A stretch of 25,000 bases of DNA. It comes from Glandiceps talaboti. Its lineage: Eukaryota; Hemichordata; Enteropneusta; Spengelidae. Below the pieces are notes generated by a model that was given only the letters and a program-made list of their open reading frames with translations, made no database searches and was not told where the DNA came from. Positions 1 to 11,560 of this stretch are shown here, piece by piece. The number at the start of each line of letters is the position of its first letter. Positions within the stretch are counted from its first letter, which is position 1. The stretch covers positions 2,137,501-2,162,500 of the forward strand of contig NC_135565.1 of the NCBI RefSeq assembly GCF_964340395.1. Reading direction: 5' to 3'. A program made the translations under genes and the position numbers.

Positions 1-818
1 ATAAGGTGTGAATCAAAATAATACATGTATGACCTATGACCCGACAGGATTACATAGCAGCAAGCATGATAAACTTGACATTGTACACTATATGTTCAAT
101 TGTACCCCAAGAACCATCAGAAGAGTGTAATAGACCAATATCTCTTTGGCTAAAGTAGCGATTTCATTTCTGATCATCAGTTCTGAGTTCAATTTTACTC
201 TGAAAACACTTTTAGTGTGTAGCTTGACATAGTGCATCATGAAATTTCGAGCAGGAAGACATGCATTTTCGAACAGGAAGACATGCATTTTCCAATATTG
301 TGGCTAATGACGTCACTAACTGTCGTGAGTTCAAATTAACACTCACATTTCACAAGATTTAGGATGGATGCGATGCCTGCAGGCTGCATGTAAATATGTA
401 CAAAGTTATGTTAGAATGTTGCTTTGATTTCACCAAGGCTTTGAAGATCTGGGCCAGAGTTAGAAAAAGAAAGATTGAACAGTCTGTGCCATCATCTCAG
501 TAGGAAGAATTTTGAAAGCAATCACTTACCTATGGAGTTTAATGCAAATATTTTACTACTAAACTATAAGTAGCCCATGTCCTGCTATTACAACTCTACA
601 AATAAAGTAAAATGTACTGGATCATTTGAGTAGCTAGCATACAATATACAGCTGGCACATTTATACAAATATATGTGCAAATTTGTCTGCAAATATTTAT
701 GCAAATTGACCACCCTAAAAAAAATTGATCTGAGGAGAACACTGGATGTTAATTATTATGTTATTTATTTGACACTATAATGTCATTGATATTATCTCAT
801 TGTGTATTTATTTGACAG
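1..818 (+). other. Partial LIN9 intron, unique sequence
   Basis: AT-rich single-copy sequence upstream of the 819 acceptor. I found no further LIN9 exon in it; the open frames are short and show nothing familiar. The only local structure is a 22-bp unit present twice in tandem at 246-289 (core caggaagacatgcatttt, one mismatch). Assignment to an intron follows from the phase-2 acceptor at 817-818. Confidence 0.6.
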
Positions 819-954
819 ACTTTCTATGGGACCATTACAATCACCACAGTTAGAGCATGACCCAGTACTTGGAACATCTCCATTGAGAAGTCGGTTACAA
901 GGACTGGATGGTGATACCCTGGGTGGTTTCCCTGTCAAATTTCTTGTATTAGTT
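819..954 (+). CDS. LIN9: LIN9 internal exon (first in window): linker and start of helical region
   Basis: The acceptor is tttgacag with AG at 817-818. The exon's first base (819) completes a codon split by the upstream intron (phase 2), and 45 full codons follow. The donor GTGAGT starts at 955. The peptide includes PLQSP, the acidic HDPVLGTSPLRSR stretch and TLGGFPVKFLVLV; human LIN9 has the matching LQSP...DPLLGQSP...TLGGFPVEFLI segment. The upstream exon is not in the window, so this is a partial gene. The in-frame codons before 817 are intronic, because LIN9 similarity stops at the acceptor. Confidence 0.88.
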
Positions 955-1066
955 GTGAGTATCTTATATACTATGACAGAACCCCAAGACATGTGAGCTC
1001 CAATGTACCCACACATAGATAGGGTTATTGTGTTTATCCTAAACAGCAAATTCTGTAAAGTGACAC

Positions 1067-1168
1067 TGTGCGATCATGCACTTTCATGTTCAACAAAGGA
1101 TCATGCCTTTATTTGCATGTCGTTTGCATGTAGGTAATATGCAATAATGTTTTTGGTACTGTACTGCT
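1067..1168 (-). mobile_element. Flank module, copy A (possible end of a minisatellite-carrying element)
   Basis: Read on the - strand, 1166 to 1081 holds gcagtac, aacattattgcat, acatgcaaacgacatgcaaa and gaacatgaaag in that order. The same blocks at the same spacing recur on the + strand at 21663-21746, roughly four bases in five identical by eye. In both places a tandem array ends a few bases before the module. A small hairpin (GTGC/GCAC, 6-nt loop) lies at 1068-1081 in this copy only. The element class is not certain; tandem-repeat-bearing non-autonomous Helitron-like elements are one known parallel. Confidence 0.5.
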
Positions 1169-1173
1169 ATGTT

Positions 1174-2560
1174 CTTGACTATACTTCCCCATAGAACACC
1201 ACAGACACTCTTGAATATATTCCCACATAGAACACCACAAACACTCTTGAATATATTCCCACATAGAACACCGCAAACACTCTTGAATATATTCCCACAT
1301 AGAACACCACAAACACTCTTGAATATATTCCCACATAGAACACCACAAACACTCTTGAATATATTCCCACATAGAACACCACAAACACTCTTGAATATAT
1401 TCCCACATAGAACACCACAAATACTCTTGAATATACTGCCACATAGAACACCACAAACACTGTTGAATATACTTCCACACAGAACACCACAAACACTCTT
1501 GAATATACTGCCACATAGAACACTGCAAACACTCTTGAATATACTTCCACATAGAACACTGCAAACACTCTTGAATATACTTCCACATAGAACACCACAA
1601 ACACTCTTGAATATACTTCCACATAGAATACTGCAAACACTCTTGAATATACTGCCACATAGAACACTACAAACACTGTTGAATATACTGCTACATAGAA
1701 TACTGCAAACACTTGAATATACTTCCACATAGAACACCATAAACTGTCTTGAATATACTTCCACATAGAACACCACAGTCTTGAATATACTTCCACATAG
1801 AACACCACAAACACTGTTGAATATACTTCCACATAGAACACTGCAAACACTCTTGAATATACTGCCACATAGAACACCACAAACACTGTTGAATATACTG
1901 CCACATAGAACACTGCAAACACTCTTGAATATACTGCTGCATAGAATACTGCAAACACTTGAATATACTTCCACATAGAACACTGCAAACACTTGAATAT
2001 ATTCCCACATAGAACACCACAAACACTGTTGAATATACTTCCACATAGAACACTGCAAACACTCTTGAATATACTTCCACATAGAACACTGCAAACACTC
2101 TTGAATATACTTCCACATAGAACACCACAAACACTCTTGAATATACGTCCACATAGAACACTGCAAACACTTGAATATACTTCCACATAGAATTAGAACA
2201 CTGCAAACACTGTTGAATATACTTCCACATAGAACACTGCAAACACTCTTGAATATATTCCCACATAGAACACTGTAAACACTCTTGAATATACTGCCAC
2301 ATAGAACATTGCAAACACTTGAATATACTTTCACATAGAACACTGTAAACACTCTTGAATATACTGCCACATAGAACATTGCAAACACTTGAATATATTC
2401 CCACATAGAACACTGTAAACACTCTTGAATATACTGCCACATAGAACACCACAAACACTTGAATATACTGCCACATAGAACACTGTAAATATTCTTGAAT
2501 ATACTGCCACATAGAACATTGCAAACACTTGAATATACTTCCACATAGAACTTCCACATA
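1174..2560. repeat. 36/33-bp minisatellite, about 39 copies
   Basis: The unit runs cttgaatatattcccacata then gaacaccacaaacact (36 bp). A 33-bp form lacks one tct. Other variants are attccc/acttcc/actgcc, and ccacaaac/ctgcaaac. The left (5') units share the attccc form and are almost identical, the right half is more mixed. The unit is a multiple of three and stop-free in several frames, which creates long spurious open frames on both strands, including a 489-codon one on the - strand (1090-2559). The array lies in the 955-5104 intron of LIN9 and directly abuts the next array. Confidence 0.95.
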
Positions 2561-4841
2561 GTAACTGTTGTACTGTGTGTCTATGGAAGTTATAACATAA
2601 CAGTAACTGTTGTACTGTATGTCTGTGGAAGTTATAACGTAACAGTAACTGTTGTACTGTATGTCTGTGGAAGTTATAACGTAACAGTAACTGTTGTACT
2701 TTATGTCTATGGAAGTTATAACATAACAGTAACTGTTGTACTGTATGTCTGTGGAAGTTATAACGTAACTGTAACTGTTGTACTGTATGTCTATGGAAGT
2801 TATAACGTAACTGTAACTGTTGTACTGTATGTCTGTGGAAGTTATAACGTAACAGTAACTGTTGTACTGTATGTCTGTGGAAGTTATAACGTAACTGTAA
2901 CTGTTGTACTGTATGTCTGTGGAAGTTATAACGTAACTGTAACTGTTGTACTGTATGTCTATGGAAGTTATAACGTAACAGTAACTGTTGTACTGTATGT
3001 CTGTGGAAGTTATAACGTAACTGTAACTGTTGTACTGTATGTCTGTGGAAGTTATAACGTAACAGTAACTGTTGTACTGTATGTCTATGGAAGTTATAAC
3101 GTAACTGTAACTGTTGTACTGTATGTCTATGGAAGTTATAACGTAACTGTAACTGTTGTACTGTATGTCTATGGAAGTTATAACGTAACTGTAACTGTTG
3201 TACTGTATGTCTATGGAAGTTATAACGTAACAGTAACTGTTGTACTGTATGTCTATGGAAGTTATAACGTAACTGTAACTGTTGTACTGTATGTCTATGG
3301 AAGTTATAACGTAACTGTAACTGTTGTACTGTATGTCTATGGAAGTTATAACGTAACAGTAACTGTTGTACTGTATGTCTATGGAAGTTATAACGTAACA
3401 GTAACTGTTGTACTGTATGTCTATGGAAGTTATAACGTAACTGTAACTGTTGTACTGTATGTCTATGGAAGTTATAACGTAACTGTAACTGTTGTACTGT
3501 ATGTCTATGGAAGTTATAACGTAACTGTAACTGTTGTACTGTATGTCTATGGAAGTTATAACGTAACTGTAACTGTTGTACTGTATGTCTATGGAAGTTA
3601 TAACGTAACAGTAACTGTTGTACTGTATGTCTATGGAAGTTATAACGTAACAGTAACTGTTGTACTGTATGTCTATGGAAGTTATAACGTAACAGTAACT
3701 GTTGTACTGTATGTCTGTGGAAGTTATAACGTAACAGTAACTGTTGTACTGTATGTCTGTGGAAGTTATAACGTAACAGTAACTGTTGTACTGTATGTCT
3801 ATGGAAGTTATAACGTAACTGTAACTGTTGTACTGTATGTCTATGGAAGTTATAACGTAACAGTAACTGTTGTACTGTATGTCTATGGAAGTTATAACGT
3901 AACTGTAACTGTTGTACTGTATGTCTATGGAAGTTATAACGTAACTGTAACTGTTGTACTGTATGTCTATGGAAGTTATAACGTAACTGTAACTGTTGTA
4001 CTGTATGTCTATGGAAGTTATAACGTAACAGTAACTGTTGTACTGTATGTCTGTGGAAGTTATAACGTAACTAACTGTTGTACTGTATGTCTATGGAAGT
4101 TATAACGTAACTGTAACTGTTGTACTGTATGTCTATGGAAGTTATAACATAACTGTAACTGTTGTACTGTATGTCTATGGAAGTTATAACGTAACTGTAA
4201 CTGTTGTACTGTGTGTCTATGGAAGTTATAACGTAACTGTAACTGTTGTACTGTATGTCTGTGGAAGTTATAACGTAACTGTAACACTGTGTGTCTATGG
4301 AAGTTATAACGTAACTGTAACTGTTGTACTGTATGTCTGTGGAAGTTATAACATAACTGTAACTGTTGTACTGTATGTCTATGGAAGTTATAACGTAACT
4401 GTAACTGTTGTACTGTATTTATGTGGAAGTTATAACATAACTGTAACTGTTGTACTGTATGTCTATGGAAGTTATAACGTAACAGTAACTGTTGTACTGT
4501 ATGTCTGTGGAAGTTATAACATAACTGTAACTGTTGTACTGTATGTCTATGGAAGTTATAACGTAACTGTAACTGTTGTACTGTATGTCTATGGAAGTTA
4601 TAACGTAACTGTAACTGTTGTACTGTATGTCTGTGGAAGTTATAACATAACTGTAACTGTTGTACTGTATGTCTATGGAAGTTATAACGTAACTGTAACT
4701 GTTGTACTGTATGTCTGTGGAAGTTATAACATAACTGTAACTGTTGTACTGTATGTCTATGGAAGTTATAACGTAACTGTAACTGTTGTACTGTATGTCT
4801 ATGGAAGTTATAACATAACAGTAACTGTTGTACTGTATGTT
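2561..4841. repeat. 42-bp minisatellite, about 54 copies
   Basis: The unit runs gtaactgttgtactgtatgt then ctatggaagttataacgtaact (42 bp). Variation is almost binary at three sites: ctatgg or ctgtgg, aacgtaa or aacataa, and a final act or aca. The units are otherwise nearly identical over 2.3 kb, with a shortened unit near 4069 and a deletion near 4282. Each unit contains the perfect palindrome GTTATAAC and at least one TAACTG. The array fills more than half of the 955-5104 LIN9 intron and begins with no gap after the 36-bp array. Confidence 0.96.
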
Positions 4842-5104
4842 TAAAACATGTAGCATTCTATCATCAGTTAACAGAGTTATAGATTCCAGCTCCTGTGGTG
4901 TTCATACTTTGATAAGTTACCAATACTAATGACTGTGTATGTCTTTGCATGAAACTTACCACATGTAAGCAAATGTATACTGGTGTTTCTTAACTGTTAT
5001 AGTTTAACCTATTACAGACAAGCAATAAAGCCATAAGATACAGCCACATGACAGAATAGTGTATACTCAATAAATTATAACTAATAATAATACTTGGATT
5101 TCAG

Positions 5105-5185
5105 ACAAGACTGTCAAAAATTCTGATGATCAAAAAAGATCACCTGAAGAAGTTGAAAGATTTGAACACAGAAGCAGAAAGACTA
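5105..5185 (+). CDS. LIN9: LIN9 internal exon: TRLSKILMIKK helix
   Basis: The exon has 27 codons, phase 0 at both ends, with acceptor tttcag (AG 5103-5104) and donor GTAAGT at 5186. It encodes TRLSKILMIKKDHLKKL followed by a short NTEAERL helix end, one of the most conserved parts of LIN9. It is rich in Lys/Leu and helical, and begins the region that contacts LIN52 and B-MYB in the human complex (family knowledge). At 81 bp it is small and isolated by a 4150-bp intron upstream and 1175 bp downstream, so it could be skipped without shifting the frame. Confidence 0.9.
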
Positions 5186-5247
5186 GTAAGTACTTGAATT
5201 GTTAACTGATGCAAAGTCTAGCTACAACTTAATCCTCTTTCTCGCAA

Positions 5248-5867
5248 CTTGTACTTAGTTGTGTACAATCAAATACCCTCTAAGGCAGGGGGAAAGGGGA
5301 CCACCTTGTACTTAGTTGTGTACAAACAAATACCCTCTAGAGAGAAAGATGACCAATTTGTACTTAGTTGTGTACAAACAAATACCCTCTAGGGAGAAGA
5401 TGGCCAACTTGTACTTAGTTATGTACAAACAAATACCCTCTAGGGAGAAAGATGACCAACTTGTACTTAGTTGTGTACAAACAAATACTCCCCAGGGAGA
5501 AAGGGGACCACCTTGTACTTAGTTGTGTACAAACAAATACTCCCTAGGGAGAAAGGGGACCACCTTGTACTTAGTTATGATGTACAAACAAATACCCTCT
5601 AGGGAGAAAGATGACCAACTTGTACTTAGTTGTGTACAAACAAATACTCCCTAGGGAGAAAGGGGACCACCTTGTACTTAGTTGTGTACAAACAAATACT
5701 CCCTAGGGAGGAAGGGGACCACCTTGTACTTAGTTATGATGTACAAACAAATACCCTCTAGGGAGAAAGAGGACCAACTTGTACTTAGTTATGATGTACA
5801 AACAAATACCCCCTAGGGAGAAAGGGGACCACCTTGTACTTAGTTATGTACAAACAAATACCCCCTG
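5248..5867. repeat. 52-bp minisatellite, 12 copies
   Basis: The unit starts cttgtacttagttgtgtaca and continues aacaaataccctctagggag plus a purine-rich tail (aaagatgacca or aaggggacca). I counted 12 occurrences of ttgtacttag; spacings are 51-57 bp. Some units carry an extra gat (ttatgatgtac). It lies in the 5186-6360 LIN9 intron, about 60 bp after the donor. Confidence 0.93.
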
Positions 5868-6360
5868 TCAGAATTGTATCATTGCACCTAAACCCACGGG
5901 TTTCCAAGTATTTATGCTAAGGTTATTATGATATTTAACACCCCCCCCCCCCCAATAGCAGAGACACAGAGGTAGATATAGATATATAGTAAACCTCTTA
6001 TAGTTACCCATAACATTTCATTTTGACCTTCCCTGCCAAACAATTCCTATAGTTACCCATAACATTTCATTTTGACCCTCCCTGCCAAACAATTCCTATA
6101 GTTACCCATTTCATTTCATTTTGACCCGCCTTGCCAAACCACTGTGATTTCTTCCTGATGTAACAACACTAGGGCACCAGGCAGGGTGCTGCTCTGTGGT
6201 GACAATGCAAAACAATCCTGAATTGAATTTAATTGGATGAATATAGATTATCAGTTTCCAATGATTCCTGGTGAAATGACTTGAGTACACAAGCAGATTT
6301 TATGTACATGTTTCCTTCACAAGAACATGATTTTATAATACTATATTTTATCCAAAATAG
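5868..6360 (+). repeat. Rest of LIN9 intron: poly-C tract and three 49-bp direct repeats
   Basis: A run of 13 C at 5941-5953 is followed at 5999-6139 by three tandem copies of a 49-bp unit (tatagttacccataacattt then cattttgacc and ccaaacaattcc). The first two copies are nearly identical and the third is diverged. From 6140 to the acceptor at 6360 the sequence is unique and non-coding. Confidence 0.8.
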
Positions 6361-6486
6361 AAATCGTACCAAGTGCCAATTACAGCTGAGTTCCAGAGAA
6401 GGTATGCTGGTGTAGTCCTTGAATTAGAAAGACTAAACAGGGATCTTAATACTAACTTAGTTGGTGTACAACAGTACTGTCAAGAG
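6361..6486 (+). CDS. LIN9: LIN9 internal exon: EFQRRYA...QQYCQE helical segment
   Basis: The exon has 42 codons, phase 0 at both ends. The acceptor is aaaatag (AG 6359-6360) with a weak pyrimidine tract, and the donor is GTGAGT at 6487. Visible motifs are TAEFQRRYAGVVLELERLNR and GVQQYCQE, matching the same-length human exon product (EFQRRYATIVLELEQLN, VQQYCYE). The heptad-like spacing of Val/Leu residues suits the long helix that pairs with LIN52. The 41-bp tandem array starts only about 45 bp after the donor. Confidence 0.92.
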
Positions 6487-6530
6487 GTGAGTTAAGGAAG
6501 ATAATGTGAACAAAATTAAAGTTGACCATG

Positions 6531-6897
6531 TTTCAGATATGTACACTGCATGTGTTATGTGATATGTTGGCCATGCATTAAAATATGTACACTATCCAAT
6601 GTGATATGTAAGTCATGTCTCATATATGTACACTATCCCATGTGATATGTAAGTGATGTCTCATATATGTACACTATCCCATGTGATATGTAAGTGATGT
6701 CTCATATATGTACACTATCCAATGTGATATGTAAGTGATGTCTCATATATGTACACTATCCCATGTGATATGTAAGTGATGTCTCATATATGTACACTAT
6801 CCAATGTGATATGTAAGTGATGTCTCATATATGTACACTATCCCATGTGATATGTAAGTCATGTCTCATATATGTACACTATCCCATGTGATATGTT
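6531..6897. repeat. 41-bp minisatellite, about 9 copies
   Basis: The unit runs gatatgtaagtgatgtctca then tatatgtacactatcccatgt (41 bp). Alternating units carry atcccatg or atccaatg, hinting at a two-unit period. The first and last copies are degenerate. It occupies about three quarters of the 498-bp LIN9 intron between the 6486 and 6985 exon edges. Confidence 0.92.
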
Positions 6898-6984
6898 TAT
6901 ATATTAAGTGCTGTATATGTTACCTAATGTGATACATTCACCCCATGTACACATTCCTAAACTTATTTGATTTGTTTAATACAG

Positions 6985-7164
6985 ATTGCTCCAGAGCAAG
7001 GTCTGCAACCAATGGACCAGCCTATGGAACTACGGAGAAAATGTGAAGATGAAGCCAAGGATATTGTACATAGAACAAACTTATCACTAGGACCGAAAAC
7101 AGTGAAGAGTCAATCACTTACAGAATTGGTTTCCATGTTAACTTCACTAATGCTTCAGATTAAG
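6985..7164 (+). CDS. LIN9: LIN9 internal exon: PEQGLQP loop and following helices
   Basis: The exon has 60 codons, phase 0 at both ends. The acceptor is taatacag (AG 6983-6984) and the donor is GTATTT at 7165, weaker than the others. It begins IAPEQGLQP, continues with an MELRRKCEDEAKDIV helix and ends LTELVSMLTSLMLQIK; human LIN9 has APDQGLQP, MRRRCEEEAQEIV and LTDLISRLTAILLQIK at the same spacing. The middle (roughly residues 31-44 of the exon) is divergent, as in other LIN9 proteins. The open frame runs on into the intron to 7236, but similarity stops at 7164. Confidence 0.92.
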
Positions 7165-7440
7165 GTATTTATTATACAAAGACATGTCAGAACTAGAAAT
7201 GTAATGTGTGTCAAGCTAACATATTGGTTATTTTGAATTACTGTCATAACAGATAGCTATGATTTTCAGTCCTTCATAATTAAAGGCCAATGTTACAGTC
7301 CCACATTCTCATATTACTGTTATCAGTGTAGCCATATGGATAACATAGGTTAACATTGTCAGCTGTTTCTATTGTTCTTGTAATTATTTTAAAATACAAG
7401 CAGTCGTCAGTATGTTCAATAGTAGTCGAGATTTCTGTCA
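7165..7440 (+). other. LIN9 intron start, unique sequence
   Basis: Single-copy intronic sequence between the 7165 donor and the 43-bp array. No exon similarity or RNA gene was seen. A short degenerate match to the array unit (tttctgtca) sits at the junction. Confidence 0.6.
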
Positions 7441-10400
7441 CTTCTACCAAAGTTCTGACCAGTACCATCTCTGTACTGTGTCACTCCTACCAAAGTTCTG
7501 ACGAGTACCATCTCTGTACTATGTCACTCCTACCATAGTTCTGACCAGTACCATCTCTGTACTGTGTCACTTCTACCAAAAGTTCTGACCAGTATCATCT
7601 CTGTACTGTGTCACTCCTACCATAGTTCTGATGAGTACCATCTCTGTACTGTGTCACTCCTACCATAGTTCTGACCAGTACCATCTCTGTACTGTGTCAC
7701 TTCTACCATAGTTCTGAGCAGTATCATCTCTGTACTGTGTCACTTCTACCATAGTTCTGATGAGTACCATCTCTGTACTGTGTCACTCCTACCATAGTTC
7801 TGACCAGTACCATCTCTGTACTGTGTCACTTCTACCATAGTTCTGAGCAGTATCATCTCTGTACTGTGTCACTTCTACCAAAGTTCTGACCAGTATCATC
7901 TCTGTACTGTGTCACTCCTACCATAGTTCTGACCAGTACCATCTCTGTACTGTGTCACTCCTACCAAAGTTCTGACCAGTACCATCTCTGTACTGTGTCA
8001 CTTCTACCAAAGTTCTGACCAGTATCATCTCTGTACTGTGTCACTTCTACCATAGTTCTGATGAGTACCATCTCTGTACTGTGTCACTCCTACCAAAGTT
8101 CTGACCAGTACCATCTCTGTACTGTGTCACTTCTACCATAGTTCTGAGCAGTACCATCTCTGTACTGTGTCACTCCTACCATAGTTCTGACCAGTACCAT
8201 CTCTGTACTGTGTCACTTCTACCAAAGTTCTGACCAGTATCATCTCTGTACTGTGTCACTTCTACCATAGTTCTGAGCAGTACCATCTCTGTACTGTGTC
8301 ACTTCTACCATAGTTCTGACCAGTACCATCTCTGTACTGTGTCACTCCTACCAAAGTTCTGACCAGTACCATCTCTGTACTGTGTCACTCCTACCAAAGT
8401 TCTGACCAGTACCATCTCTGTACTGTGTCACTTCTACCAAAGTTCTGACCAGTACCATCTCTGTACTATGTCACTTCTACCAAAGTTCTGACCAGTACCA
8501 TCTCTGTACTATGTCACTTCTACCAAAGTTCTGACCAGTACCATCTCTGTACTGTGTCACTTCTACCAAAGTTCTGACCAGTACCATCTCTGTACTATGT
8601 CACTTCTACCAAAGTTCTGACCAGTACCATCTCTGTACTGTGTCACTTCTACCAAAGTTCTGACCAGTACCATCTCTGTACTGTGTCACTTCTACCATAG
8701 TTCTGACCAGTACCATCTCTGTACTGTGTCACTTCTACCAAAGTTCTGACCAGTACCATCTCTGTACTGTGTCACTTCTACCATAGTTCTGACCAGTACC
8801 ATCTCTGTACTGTGTCACTTCTACCAAAGTTCTGACCAGTACCATCTCTGTACTGTGTCACTTCTACCATAGTTCTGACCAGTACCATCTCTGTACTGTG
8901 TCACTTCTACCAAAGTTCTGACCAGTACCATCTCTGTACTGTGTCACTTCTACCATAGTTCTGACCAGTACCATCTCTGTACTATGTCACTCCTACCAAA
9001 GTTCTGACGAGTACCATCTCTGTACTGTGTCACTCCTACCAAAGTTCTGACCAGTACCATCTCTGTACTGTGTCACTCCTACCAAAGTTCTGACCAGTAC
9101 CATCTCTGTACTGTGTCACTCCTACCAAAGTTCTGACCAGTACCATCTCTGTACTGTGTCACTCCTACCAAAGTTCTGACCAGTACCATCTCTGTACTGT
9201 GTCACTCCTACCATAGTTCTGACCAGTACCATCTCTGTACTGTGTCACTCCTACCAAAGTTCTGACGAGTACCATCTCTGTACTGTGTCACTCCTACCAA
9301 AGTTCTGACCAGTACCATCTCTGTACTGTGTCACTCCTACCAAAGTTCTGACGAGTACCATCTCTGTACTGTGTCACTCCTACCAAAGTTCTGACGAGTA
9401 CCATCTCTGTACTGTGTCACTTCTACCATAGTTCTGACCAGTACCATCTCTGTACTGTGTCACTTCTACCAAAGTTCTGACCAGTACCATCTCTGTACTG
9501 TGTCACTTCTACCATAGTTCTGAGCAGTATCATCTCTGTACTGTGTCACTTCTACCATAGTTCTGAGCAGTACCATCTCTGTACTGTGTCACTTCTACCA
9601 TAGTTCTGACGAGTACCATCTCTGTACTGTGTCACTCCTACCATAGTTCTGACCAGTACCATCTCTGTACTGTGTCACTTCTACCAAAGTTCTGACCAGT
9701 ACCATCTCTGTACTGTGTCACTTCTACCATAGTTCTGACCAGTACCATCTCTGTACTGTGTCACTTCTACCAAAGTTCTGACCAGTACCATCTCTGTACT
9801 GTGTCACTTCTACCAAAGTTCTGACGAGTACCATCTCTGTACTGTGTCACTCCTACCATAGTTCTGACCAGTACCATCTCTGTACTGTGTCACTCCTACC
9901 ATAGTTCTGACCAGTACCATCTCTGTACTGTGTCACTTCTACCATAGTTCTGACCAGTACCATCTCTGTACTGTGTCACTTCTACCAAAGTTCTGACCAG
10001 TACCATCTCTGTACTGTGTCACTTCTACCATAGTTCTGACCAGTACCATCTCTGTACTGTGTCACTTCTACCAAAGTTCTGACGAGTACCATCTCTGTAC
10101 TGTGTCACTCCTACCATAGTTCTGACCAGTACCATCTCTGTACTGTGTCACTCCTACCATAGTTCTGACCAGTACCATCTCTGTACTGTGTCACTTCTAC
10201 CATAGTTCTGACCAGTACCATCTCTGTACTGTGTCACTTCTACCAAAGTTCTGACCAGTACCATCTCTGTACTGTGTCACTTCTACCATAGTTCTGACCA
10301 GTACCATCTCTGTACTGTGTCACTTCTACCAAAGTTCTGACGAGTACCATCTCTGTACTGTGTCACTCCTACCATAGTTCTGACCAGTACCATCTCTGTA

Positions 10401-11560
10401 CTGTGTCACTCCTACCAAAGTTCTGACCAGTACCATCTCTGTACTGTGTCACTTCTACCATAGTTCTGAGCAGTATCATCTCTGTACTGTGTCACTCCTA
10501 CCATAGTTCTGACCAGTACCATCTCTGTACTGTGTCACTCCTACCATAGTTCTGACCAGTACCATCTCTGTACTGTGTCACTTCTACCAAAGTTCTGACC
10601 AGTACCATCTCTGTACTGTGTCACTCCTACCATAGTTCTGACCAGTACCATCTCTGTACTGTGTCACTCCTACCATAGTTCTGACGAGTACCATCTCTGT
10701 ACTGTGTCACTCCTACCATAGTTCTGACCAGTACCATCTCTGTACTGTGTCACTTCTACCATAGTTCTGAGCAGTATCATCTCTGTACTGTGTCACTCCT
10801 ACCATAGTTCTGACCAGTACCATCTCTGTACTGTGTCACTCCTACCATAGTTCTGACCAGTACCATCTCTGTACTGTGTCACTCCTACCATAGTTCTGAC
10901 CAGTACCATCTCTGTACTGTGTCACTTCTACCAAAGTTCTGACCAGTACCATCTCTGTACTGTGTCACTTCTACCATAGTTCTGACCAGTACCATCTCTG
11001 TACTGTGTCACTTCTACCATAGTTCTGAGCAGTATCATCTCTGTACTGTGTCACTTCTACCAAAGTTCTGACGAGTACCATCTCTGTACTGTGTCACTCC
11101 TACCAAAGTTCTGACCAGTACCATCTCTGTACTATGTCACTTCTACCATAGTTCTGAGCAGTATCATCTCTGTACTGTGTCACTCCTACCATAGTTCTGA
11201 TGAGTACTATCTCTGTACTGTGTCACTCCTACCAAAGTTCTGACCAGTATCATCTCTGTACTATGTCACTTCTACCATAGTTCTGACCAGTACCATCTCT
11301 GTACTGTGTCACTCCTACCAAAGTTCTGACCAGTATCATCTCTGTACTATGTCACTTCTACCATAGTTCTGACCAGTACCATCTCTGTACTGTGTCACTC
11401 CTACCATAGTTCTGACCAGTACCATCTCTGTACTGTGTCACTTCTACCAAAGTTCTGACCAGTATCATCTCTGTACTGTGTCACTTCTACCAAAGTTCTG
11501 ACCAGTATCATCTCTGTACTGTGTCACTCCTACCAAAGTTCTGACCAGTACCATCTCTGT
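7441..11560. repeat. 43-bp minisatellite, about 96 copies
   Basis: The unit runs cttctaccaaagttctgacc then agtaccatctctgtactgtgtca (43 bp). Variable sites are cttct/ctcct, ccaaag/ccatag, gaccag/gacgag/gagcag/gatgag, gtacc/gtatc and ctgtg/ctatg. The unit holds a short inverted repeat AGTAC/GTACT with a 7-nt loop. Length is very constant; one unit near 7575 has an extra A. The unit is not a multiple of three, so it gives no long open frames. A six-unit (258-bp) higher-order block is duplicated at 9823-10338. It lies inside the 6220-bp LIN9 intron. Confidence 0.97.

Noticed and set aside
1090-2559. 489-codon open frame on the - strand with 12-residue repeats, and smaller frames on both strands
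   Set aside because: It lies wholly in a minisatellite whose 36-bp unit lacks stops, within a LIN9 intron and antisense to it. Several frames are open at once, as expected for a repeat and not for a gene.
4060-4856. - strand frames with YNFHRHTVQQLQ or IDIQYNSYSYVIT repeats
   Set aside because: 14-residue periodicity comes from the 42-bp unit; there are no flanking exons or known domain.
7165-7236. Extension of the LIN9 exon to the in-frame stop at 7236
   Set aside because: LIN9 similarity ends at LQIK and resumes at 13385; the extension has no similarity and a donor is present.
2561-11560. CRISPR-like arrays of regularly spaced repeats
   Set aside because: Units are contiguous head-to-tail with no unique spacers, and the context is a eukaryotic intron.
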